Of a stretch of 18,927 nucleotides of DNA, positions 1 through 6,251 are shown piece after piece. The stretch covers positions 1-18,927 of the forward strand of contig JBPCWZ010000068.1 of the NCBI GenBank assembly GCA_051009015.1. The letters are read 5' to 3'. The notes below the pieces were generated by a model. It had not been told where the DNA came from and ran no database searches. It saw only the letters and a list, made by a program, of their open reading frames with translations. The stretch's first letter is position 1. Each line of letters opens with the position of its first letter. The translations under genes and the position numbers were made by a program. Source of the stretch: JAHRAH01 sp051009015 (GTDB lineage Bacteria; Pseudomonadota; Gammaproteobacteria; Tethybacterales; Persebacteraceae).

Positions 1-722
1 TGCCCTATAAAGAAGCGACAGGGCGCGGGGCGATGGCATTGTTTGGCGAAAAATACGGCGACATTGTCCGCACCGTCACGATGGATGCCGATTATTCCGT
101 GGAGTTATGCGGGGGGACGCATGTCAAACGCGCCGGAGAGATAGGTTATTTTTGCTTTACCGGAGAATCGGCGATAGCGGCGGGAGTGCGCAGGGTTGAA
201 GCCCTGTGCGGCGAAGAAGCGGTAAAACACGCCGCCGACCAAAACACAACATTGCTTGCGACCGCCGCAACATTAAAAACACCGGCGGATAAACTGGAAG
301 AAAAAGCAAAGCAGTTGCAGGAAGCATTGAAAGCGGCGCAAAAACAAGCGGCGCAAATGCGCGAAGCGCAAACAACGGCGCAAGCCGACAAGTTGGCACA
401 GATGGCGGAAGACGGCGGCGGCTTTCGTTTTATCATTGCCGAAGTGGAAAGCGACAGCGCATCATTGCGGGCGATGGCGGTGCGTTTGCGGTCGGTGCTT
501 TCTCCGGCGGCGGTTTTTCTGGCTTGTCAAAATGAAGGCAAAGCATCATTCGCCGCCGCCGCCGACAACGGCACAAACGCCCGCAACTGGCTGGCAATGG
601 CGACAAAAGACACCGGAGCAAAAGGCGGCGGCAAAGAAGATTTCGCCCAGGCAGGCGGCGGCAACCCCAAAACAATCCCCGCCGCCATAAAAGCCGCCCG
701 CAGTTTTATCATTCCCGCATAG
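1..722 (+). CDS. alaS: Alanine--tRNA ligase, C-terminal part (5' end outside window)
   Basis: This is the last ~240 residues of alanyl-tRNA synthetase, which charges tRNA-Ala and hydrolyses mischarged Ser/Gly-tRNA-Ala. The reading frame is already open at base 3 (PYKEATGRGAMALFGEKYGD), so the gene begins before the window. SVELCGGTHV is the conserved zinc-binding part of the editing domain (Cys and His ligands). It is followed by a long Ala/Lys/Gln-rich helical stretch and the C-Ala/DHHA1-type domain with the signature GAKGGGKEDFAQAGGG. Known family length is about 870-880 residues. Odd point: the last residues, SFIIPA, and the stop codon lie inside a 15-bp direct repeat (AGTTTTATCATTCCC at 702-716 and 721-735), so the C-terminus appears to have been reshaped by the repeat family that fills the downstream gap. 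Identification is very secure. Confidence 0.97.
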   Translation, partial: PYKEATGRGAMALFGEKYGDIVRTVTMDADYSVELCGGTHVKRAGEIGYFCFTGESAIAAGVRRVEALCGEEAVKHAADQNTTLLATAATLKTPADKLEEKAKQLQEALKAAQKQAAQMREAQTTAQADKLAQMAEDGGGFRFIIAEVESDSASLRAMAVRLRSVLSPAAVFLACQNEGKASFAAAADNGTNARNWLAMATKDTGAKGGGKEDFAQAGGGNPKTIPAAIKAARSFIIPA

Positions 723-766
723 TTTTATCATTCCCCCGCAATTCCGTCATTCCCGCCCCTTTCGTC

Positions 767-786
767 ATTCCCGCGAAAGCGGGAAT
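767..786. repeat. ATTCCCGC-N4-GCGGGAAT palindrome (dRS3-like), copy 1
   Basis: A perfect 8-bp inverted repeat with a GAAA loop, preceded by several degenerate half-copies (TCATTCCC at 710, 729 and 748). The same 20-bp core recurs at 1129, 1172, 13407, 17512 and 17664. It resembles the neisserial dRS3 core (ATTCCC-N8-GGGAAT) and similar short palindromes dispersed in many proteobacteria. All perfect copies here lie between genes. It may act as a mRNA hairpin or an insertion target; no function is shown. Confidence 0.85.
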
Positions 787-825
787 CTCCTGAACTATCG
801 CCGCGATAGCGGCGACATTATAAAA

Positions 826-1091
826 GCCCTGTAAGGGCGGCATGTTATAGCACAGGGCAACGCCCTGTGAATCGGCATCATAAAAATATAGCCCTGTAAG
901 GGCGACATATTATTTTGCAGGGCGAAGCCCGGCAAAAACCATTTTCCCGCTCTTTGATAATATTCCGCGGGTTTGACAATTGCCGCCGGTTTGTGCCGCC
1001 CTTACAGGGCTATGATTAATTATGCGCGCTAACACAGGGCGGCGCGCTTTTGCGCTTTGCCCTGTGCTATAACATTGCGCCCTTACAGGGC
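826..1091. repeat. Composite palindromic repeat element, copy 1
   Basis: An ordered array of short hairpins arranged as a large imperfect palindrome: GCCCTGTAAGGGC at 826-838, CACAGGGC-AAC-GCCCTGTG at 851-869, GCCCTGTAAGGGC again at 891-903, GGGCGAAGCCC at 920-930, then the reverse complements: GCCCTTACAGGGC at 998-1010, CACAGGGC...GCCCTGTG at 1033-1066 and GCCCTTACAGGGC at 1079-1091. The same architecture with nearly the same spacing recurs at 13143-13391. No coding potential is convincing here. With the ATTCCCGC palindromes it accounts for most of the 599-bp gap between alaS and dctP. Confidence 0.8.
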
Positions 1092-1128
1092 TTTAAGAAT
1101 GCGCCGCTTCGCGGCGATGGTTTAGGAG

Positions 1129-1191
1129 ATTCCCGCTTTCGCGGGAATGACGGGAATTTATGGCTTTATGGATTCCCGCTTTTGCGGGAAT
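1129..1191. repeat. Two ATTCCCGC-N4-GCGGGAAT palindromes (1129-1148, 1172-1191)
   Basis: Two perfect copies of the 20-bp palindrome in tandem, 23 bp apart, with TTTC and TTTT loops, followed by a half-copy (GCGGGAATGACGG, 1202-1214). They sit between the composite element and the dctP promoter region. Confidence 0.85.
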
Positions 1192-1261
1192 GACGAGGGG
1201 GGCGGGAATGACGGCAAAAAAGAGCGCGGCGGTATCCGGCGACAATAAGCCGCCAAAGGTT

Positions 1262-1289
1262 TTGCATTTGGCGGGAAAGGTGGTATAGT
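1262..1289 (+). promoter_or_regulatory. Putative sigma70-type promoter of dctPQM
   Basis: TTGCAT (1262-1267), a 16-bp spacer and TATAGT (1284-1289). Transcription would start near 1296, leaving a leader of about 26 nt that contains the Shine-Dalgarno CGGAGG (1309-1314), 7 nt before the dctP ATG. This is the only one of the promoter candidates here that leaves room for a normal ribosome binding site. Confidence 0.45.
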
Positions 1290-1321
1290 AAAAACAACGA
1301 CAACTCCACGGAGGCATTGCG

Positions 1322-2494
1322 ATGAAAAAAACGGAAGACAACGGCAAAACGGACAACAAAACGGGCGGCGTTATTGACAGCGGCAGGCGCGGGTTTATGG
1401 GCGGAGCGGCGAAAGCCGGCTTTGCCGCCGCGGCGGTTGTTGCCGGCGGGGCATTGACTTCCGAAGCCGCCGCATTGACGGCGAAGGAAGAGGCGCGGCG
1501 CAAGAAGGACGCCAAATACCGGATGGTCTTTGCCACCGCCTACGGGCTGGACGCCGACCGCTCCTACCCCATCATGCAGCAAAACTTCAAGGAGAATGTG
1601 CAAAACCTGTCGGGCGGCGAGATTTATGTCAATCACGCCCACTCGCGCAAACTCGGCGCGGGCGCCAAACTCGCCAACAAAGTGCAGCAGGGCGTCATTC
1701 AGGTCGCGCAGCATTCCATCTCCAACTTTGCGCCGTTCGCCCCGGCGGTGGATATTATCAACATTCCCTACTGGTGCGCGACCAATCAAAGGTTTGTCAA
1801 TCTGGTAACCTCGCCGCAATGGCGCGAAGCCATTGACCCTTCCATCGCCAAAAGCGGTTTCAAGGCGCTTTGGTATGCGAGCATTTCGGCGCGCACTTTC
1901 TCGGTGCGCAAAGGGTTGGGCCCGATATTGTCGCCGGACGATATGAAGGGCATTAAGTTTCGCGTGCCGGGTTCCAAAACTTTGCAGCAGTTTTACCGCC
2001 TGCTGGGCGCAAACCCGACTCCGGTAGCATGGGGCGAGACGCCGGCGGCGATTAAGCAAGGCGTTGCCGATGCGCTGGATCCCATTGTCGGCGCGCTCAA
2101 CATTGTCGGCTTTGTGGATATCATAGACCACATTACGCTGGCGCAAAGCGTCCATGGCGCGCAGGTGTACAGTTGCAATCTGGAATGGTTTAATTCTTTG
2201 CCCGGTCGCTTGCAAGATGCGGTGGAAGAGGCATCGGATATTACCTTCCGGCAAAACCTGGCGACGGTGCCGGGGTCTTTTGCTTTCGCTTCCGCCGAGT
2301 TGCGGCGCGGCGGCGTGCAAATCCACGATTTGGAAAGCGGCGCGATGGCGGCGTTTGTCAAACTCGCCGGACACGAACGCCCCGAATGGAATGCGTTTAA
2401 GGAAAACGCGCTTGGCTCCGCCGCCGACTTTGACAAAATGCTGCAAGCGGCAAACACCGGCGCGCCCGCGCGTTATACCGTGGACTCTGTCTGA
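1322..2494 (+). CDS. dctP: TRAP transporter substrate-binding protein (DctP family), Tat-type leader
   Basis: Periplasmic solute receptor of a tripartite ATP-independent periplasmic transporter; it captures the substrate, usually an organic acid, and hands it to the membrane subunits. 390 residues. The N-terminus has a twin-arginine motif (SGRRGFM, Arg22-Arg23) and an Ala/Gly-rich hydrophobic stretch, suggesting export through Tat rather than Sec. The DctP domain follows: MKGIKFRVPGSKTLQQFYRL carries the conserved arginine (Arg214) that in this family contacts the substrate carboxylate, and WGETPAAIKQGVADALDP is the usual core motif. The start is chosen because CGGAGG lies 7 nt upstream and the Tat leader begins here. 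Directly followed by dctQ and dctM. The substrate cannot be inferred from sequence alone. Confidence 0.93.
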   Translation: MKKTEDNGKTDNKTGGVIDSGRRGFMGGAAKAGFAAAAVVAGGALTSEAAALTAKEEARRKKDAKYRMVFATAYGLDADRSYPIMQQNFKENVQNLSGGEIYVNHAHSRKLGAGAKLANKVQQGVIQVAQHSISNFAPFAPAVDIINIPYWCATNQRFVNLVTSPQWREAIDPSIAKSGFKALWYASISARTFSVRKGLGPILSPDDMKGIKFRVPGSKTLQQFYRLLGANPTPVAWGETPAAIKQGVADALDPIVGALNIVGFVDIIDHITLAQSVHGAQVYSCNLEWFNSLPGRLQDAVEEASDITFRQNLATVPGSFAFASAELRRGGVQIHDLESGAMAAFVKLAGHERPEWNAFKENALGSAADFDKMLQAANTGAPARYTVDSV

Positions 2495-2517
2495 GCGCAC
2501 TCCCGCAAGCGGCGGCG

Positions 2518-3090
2518 ATGACAAACGAAGCAACCGCAAAAAAGCCGGGCGGCAAACCCGGCTTTGTCCGGCGGCTTTCGGCTTTTGCCGCGCGCGACTG
2601 GGAGCGCCCGGTATTGCTGGTTTTATACGCCTACATTGTTGCGGTTATTTTTGTCGAAGTTGTGCGTCGTTTTGTCTTCTCCTATTCTTCGGTTTGGGGA
2701 GAAGAAACGGCGCGCTATGCCTTTGCCTATCTGGTGTGGATTGGCGCGGCGGCGGCGGTGCGCGAGCGCGCGCACATTCGCATCGGCGTTATCTTTCAGT
2801 TTGTGCCGCCGCGCGCGAAAACTTTGCTGTATTTGCTCGGCGAAGTTCTCACTTTTGCCTTCGGGGCGGTGGCGCTTTACTATTCGCTGGAATCGGTTTT
2901 GACTTCCATAAAGTTTGATTCGCTGACAAGCGGGCTGCGCATAAACCGCGCATGGTTTACCGCCGCCGTGCCGCTTGGGTTTTTTCTTATTTTGTTGCGC
3001 CTGTCCGCATCCATCGCCCGCGACATTGCCGATTTGCGCGCCGGTCGCCCGCCTTTTGCCGGCAAGGCGATGTTTTCGGACGGTAACTGA
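2518..3090 (+). CDS. dctQ: TRAP transporter small permease (DctQ family)
   Basis: The 190-residue small membrane subunit of the TRAP transporter. Four hydrophobic segments are visible: about 33-54 (VLLVLYAYIVAVIFVEVV), 69-84 (YAFAYLVWIGAAAA), 104-126 (LYLLGEVLTFAFGAVALYY) and 146-164 (FTAAVPLGFFLILLRLS). WGEETARYAFAYLVWIGAAA followed by VRERAHIRI is the family signature between helices 1 and 2. It lies 23 nt after dctP and 9 nt before dctM, so all three are probably one transcript. There is no clear Shine-Dalgarno; only a weak GCGGCGG precedes the ATG, so translation may depend on the upstream gene. Length is normal for the family. Confidence 0.92.
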   Translation: MTNEATAKKPGGKPGFVRRLSAFAARDWERPVLLVLYAYIVAVIFVEVVRRFVFSYSSVWGEETARYAFAYLVWIGAAAAVRERAHIRIGVIFQFVPPRAKTLLYLLGEVLTFAFGAVALYYSLESVLTSIKFDSLTSGLRINRAWFTAAVPLGFFLILLRLSASIARDIADLRAGRPPFAGKAMFSDGN

Positions 3091-3099
3091 CAAAGCACA

Positions 3100-4404
3100 A
3101 TGTTCGCCCGCCCCGAAGCCGCCGTGGAATGGGGATGGGATATCGCCGCCCCGCTGCTGCTGATTGTCGTCTTTCTCGGCTTGGGCGTGCCGATGTGGGT
3201 GTCAATGGGCATCGGCGTTTCGCTGCTGCTTTTTTTCACCGAAGCATTGCCGCTTTCGCTCATTGGCGAATCGCTGTTTGAGGGCATAGACGCTTTTGCG
3301 CTGATAGCCATTCCGCTTTTCATACTTACCGGCGATGCGCTGGTGCGCACCGGCTTGTCCGACAAACTGCTCAATGTCGCCGAAGCAACGGCGGGCGGCT
3401 TTCGCGCCGGTTTTGGCGGTTCCACCGTTCTGGGTTGCGGTTTTTTTTCGTGCATATCGGGTTCGGATGCCGCAGGTTGCGCGGCGCTGGGCAGGATGAC
3501 CATCGGGCGATTGACGGCTGCAGGTTATCCCCGCGCTTATGCAAGCGCGCTGGTGGCATCCGGTTCATGCACGGGCATTCTCATCCCGCCGTCCATCGCA
3601 TACATTGTCATAGGATTGGTTCTCGGCGTGCCGGCGGGGACTTTATTTACCGCCGCTATCATTCCGGGCGTGATGGTGCTGATGGCGATTATGCTGACAA
3701 ACGCCGTTGTCAATCGCATTGCGGGTTATGAAAACGCCGGCGGCGGTTTTGATTTGCGCCGGTGGCTGGCGGTGGTTTGGGATGCGCGTTATGCTTTGCT
3801 GGTGCCGTTTATCATTCTCGGCGGCATTTATTCCGGCATATTCACGCCGACCGAAGCGGCGGCTGTCGCCGTGGTGACGACGATTGCCATCGGCTTTTGG
3901 CGCGGCGCGCTGCGATTGGCGGACATTCCGCCGATGCTCGCATCATCGGCAAAAGTCAATGGCGTCATACTGCCGACGGTGGCGCTGTCGCTGCCGCTTG
4001 CCGAGGCGCTCGGCGCGCTGAGCGTCCCGCAATATGCGATAGAGCAACTGCTCGGATTGACCGACAATGTCGCCGTGCTGATATTGCTGATGCTGGTTAT
4101 TTTTATCATCGCCGGTTGCGTGATGGAAGCCGTGCCGAATATTGTGCTGATAGCGCCGGTGCTTTTTCCGCTGGCGCGCGAGATAGGAATGGAAGACGCG
4201 CATTTTTGCGTGATGATGGTAACGGCGCTCGGCATCGGTTTTATCACGCCGCCGATAGGGTTGAATCTTTTTGTCATTACCGGCATTACCGGCGAGCCGA
4301 TATTGAAGGTAGCGCGCTATGCCGTGCCTTTTGTGCTGGCGATGCTGATGGTGGCGGTGCTGCTGGCTTATGTGCCGTGGTTTTCGCTGGCGCTGATACG
4401 CTGA
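3100..4404 (+). CDS. dctM: TRAP transporter large permease (DctM family)
   Basis: The 434-residue large membrane subunit that forms the sodium-coupled transport path of the DctPQM system. It is hydrophobic throughout. Family signatures are visible: a variant of the SGS/P-loop region (FFSCISGSDAAGCAALGRM, about residues 118-136) followed by GILIPPSIAYIVIG, then GGIYSGIFTPTEAAAVAV in the second half and GIGFITPPIGLNLFV near the C-terminus. This inverted two-fold arrangement is typical. It starts 9 nt after dctQ, with no obvious Shine-Dalgarno. Its 3' end overlaps by 37 bp the 3' end of the convergent 78-residue membrane protein gene, so there is no room for a terminator between the two. Confidence 0.94.
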   Translation: MFARPEAAVEWGWDIAAPLLLIVVFLGLGVPMWVSMGIGVSLLLFFTEALPLSLIGESLFEGIDAFALIAIPLFILTGDALVRTGLSDKLLNVAEATAGGFRAGFGGSTVLGCGFFSCISGSDAAGCAALGRMTIGRLTAAGYPRAYASALVASGSCTGILIPPSIAYIVIGLVLGVPAGTLFTAAIIPGVMVLMAIMLTNAVVNRIAGYENAGGGFDLRRWLAVVWDARYALLVPFIILGGIYSGIFTPTEAAAVAVVTTIAIGFWRGALRLADIPPMLASSAKVNGVILPTVALSLPLAEALGALSVPQYAIEQLLGLTDNVAVLILLMLVIFIIAGCVMEAVPNIVLIAPVLFPLAREIGMEDAHFCVMMVTALGIGFITPPIGLNLFVITGITGEPILKVARYAVPFVLAMLMVAVLLAYVPWFSLALIR

Positions 4405-4604
4405 CTTTGCCGCCGTTGTGTTTCGGCTGCCATCGCCGATACGACAAAAAGCGCAACCGCCGATAACAACAAAAGAAACTCCGGCACGCCGTCAAGCGGC
4501 GCGGCGGTGCCGGTCTCGCTCCACAGGCGGTATTTGCCGATGCTGACATTGGCGCCAAAAAGCGCAAGCAAAAAAGCGGCGAGGATGGCGGGGCGGTTTT
4601 TCAT
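4368..4604 (-). CDS. Small two-helix membrane protein, unrecognised
   Basis: A 78-residue protein I do not recognise. It has two hydrophobic segments, about residues 6-23 (AILAAFLLALFGANVSIG) and 43-59 (EFLLLLSAVALFVVSAM), with a short polar loop between them and a charged C-terminal tail (ETQRRQSQRISASENHGT). It looks real because its ATG overlaps the stop codon of the upstream sulfatase gene in an ATGA junction (4601-4604), the usual sign of translational coupling. The C-terminal coding part runs into the end of dctM on the opposite strand. A role with the sulfatase (membrane anchoring, transport or signalling) is a guess from position only. Confidence 0.65.
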   Translation of the reverse strand: MKNRPAILAAFLLALFGANVSIGKYRLWSETGTAAPLDGVPEFLLLLSAVALFVVSAMAAETQRRQSQRISASENHGT

Positions 4605-6124
4605 TGTTCGGCATCCGGCTTTGCCGGGGCGACATACGGAAAGCGCGCCCGCGCTTTGGTATCGGCGACATTTGCCCCGCGCACATAGCGCCGGTTGTCG
4701 CCCGCCCGCGATTCAAAAACATATTCCGGCACGCCGCCGGTAATGCGGTGGATATACAACCGCCGCCGCTGGCTGGCAATAACCCGGGCGCGCACTTCAT
4801 CAATATCCCACCCCTTGCGCGCAAGTACAAACAATGCATCGGCGGTTGTTTTGTCGGTATCGGCGAGGTTGTTTTGTTCCAGCGGGTCGGCTTCCATGTC
4901 AAAAAGCAAACGGTCTTCGCCTTCCAAATCCATAAACTTCCACCGCCCTTTTCGCACCATTCTGCTCGGACCCGTGGAGCCGTCGGCGGAATATTCGCCG
5001 ATGACCGTATCGCGCCATCCGCCGCCATTGCCGCCGAGAAGCGCGGCAAAACTTTCGCCGTCAATGGGCGCGCGCATTTGGCAACCGCCGCCGGCGATGT
5101 CAATAACCGTCGGCATCAAATCGGCAAGCGAAACATTCTCCCCGATGCGGCGCGGCGGTGTTTTGCCGGGCGGGCGAATAAGAAGCGGCACGCGCGCCGA
5201 CCAGTCAAAAAAATGCTGCTTGTACCACATCCCCCGCTCGCCGAGCATTTCGCCGTGGTCGGCGGTAAAGATGACGGCGGTATTGTCGGCGAGTTTGGCG
5301 TCTTTCAACGCGCGCAACAAGTTGCCGACTTTGTCGTCAATGCAGGATATCATTCCAAAATAACCGCGCCGCGCGCGGCGGATGTGTTCTTCCGTCACCG
5401 TAAACAAATGCCGCCCGTGGCAGTAATATAAATTGCGCGAGAGAATGTCGCGCTGTTCGGGCGGAATGTCGGGCGCATCCGGCAAGGGTATTTCTTTGCC
5501 TTCGTATCTTTGCCAGTATTCCTCGCCGATGACAAAAGGAGAATGCGGCTGGGTAAAAGACACCGTGAGAAAAAACGGCTTTTGTTGCGGGCGGCGGGCG
5601 AGGTCGTGTATCTCCCGCAGCGCGCAGTATTCCACTTCGTCGTCAAAATCCATCTGCATCGTGCGCACGCAAGAGCCGGATTCAATCACCGGCGCCATTG
5701 TCAGGTTGGTCGGGCGGTATTCGCGCCCGCCGCTCCAATCGGCGCACATTGCAAAGTTGGAGGGATAAATATCGGTTGTCAATCGTCGCCCGTAGCCGTG
5801 CAGTTGGTCGGGACCGACAAAATGCATTTTGCCGCACAAGGTGGCGTCATAGCCGAGTTCGCGCAGGTAGTGCGGCAGAGTCGGCGTCTCCGGCGAGAAA
5901 CTGCTGGCATTGTCAAAACAATCCATTGCATGCGCCAGCCGCCCGGCATGCAAAACCGCCCGTGACGGCGCGCATATCGGGAAGTTGCAATAGGCGTTGT
6001 CAAAAACCGCGCTTTGTTCGGCAAGTGCCGAAAGATGCGGCGCGACAACAACCGGATGCCCGTAACAAGGCAACGCCGCCGCCGCAAGTTGGTCTGCCAT
6101 TATCAAAAGAATATTCGGACGCAT
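4601..6124 (-). CDS. Type I sulfatase, choline-sulfatase (BetC)-like
   Basis: A 507-residue formylglycine-dependent sulfatase. MRPNILLIMADQL gives the first metal-ligand region (Asp11, Gln12). CAPSR at 51-55 is the C-x-P-S-R motif in which Cys51 becomes formylglycine. GKMHFVGPDQLHGYGRRLTTDIYP (98-121) matches the choline-sulfatase type very closely, and ADHGEMLGERGMW (288-300) supplies the second metal-ligand pair (Asp289, His290). The C-terminal segment DEVRARVIASQRRR (442-455) to RRYVRG (478-483) matches the C-terminal domain characteristic of BetC. Expected reaction: choline-O-sulfate to choline plus sulfate; another sulfate ester is possible. The frame stays open for 90 codons upstream, but the family start and a -10-like motif support ATG at 6124. 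No signal peptide, so cytoplasmic. It needs a formylglycine-generating enzyme, not seen in this window. Confidence 0.88.
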   Translation of the reverse strand: MRPNILLIMADQLAAAALPCYGHPVVVAPHLSALAEQSAVFDNAYCNFPICAPSRAVLHAGRLAHAMDCFDNASSFSPETPTLPHYLRELGYDATLCGKMHFVGPDQLHGYGRRLTTDIYPSNFAMCADWSGGREYRPTNLTMAPVIESGSCVRTMQMDFDDEVEYCALREIHDLARRPQQKPFFLTVSFTQPHSPFVIGEEYWQRYEGKEIPLPDAPDIPPEQRDILSRNLYYCHGRHLFTVTEEHIRRARRGYFGMISCIDDKVGNLLRALKDAKLADNTAVIFTADHGEMLGERGMWYKQHFFDWSARVPLLIRPPGKTPPRRIGENVSLADLMPTVIDIAGGGCQMRAPIDGESFAALLGGNGGGWRDTVIGEYSADGSTGPSRMVRKGRWKFMDLEGEDRLLFDMEADPLEQNNLADTDKTTADALFVLARKGWDIDEVRARVIASQRRRLYIHRITGGVPEYVFESRAGDNRRYVRGANVADTKARARFPYVAPAKPDAEQ

Positions 6125-6133
6125 CGGCGCGAT

Positions 6134-6142
6134 ATTATCACA
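6134..6142 (-). promoter_or_regulatory. Extended -10-like motif upstream of the sulfatase gene
   Basis: On the minus strand TGTGATAAT (an extended -10, TGN plus GATAAT) ends 9 nt before the ATG at 6124. No good -35 is visible. If used, transcription would start within 2-3 nt of the start codon. No Shine-Dalgarno is present. Confidence 0.35.
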
Positions 6143-6195
6143 TACAAAGGCAAAAAGACGCCGCCGCATTTGGCATTGTTGGCGGGGTTTTGTTT

Positions 6196-6201
6196 TATAA
6201 T
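6196..6201 (+). promoter_or_regulatory. -10-like TATAAT upstream of ankyrin gene 1
   Basis: A perfect TATAAT 50 nt before the ankyrin ATG at 6252. The best -35 candidate is weak (TTGGCA at 6170-6175, with a spacer of 20 bp). A weak AAGAGA lies about 12 nt before the ATG. Confidence 0.35.
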
Positions 6202-6251
6202 GGCGGCGGGTGGCTTGCCGCACTTGACAGCAACAAGAGAACAAAACAACA

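Noticed and set aside
1166..2539. A 457-codon open frame on the minus strand, opposite dctP
   Set aside because: It lies wholly antisense to a clear DctP gene, has Arg/His-rich low-complexity composition and no family motif, and starts and ends in repeat or intergenic DNA. It is a by-product of codon bias.
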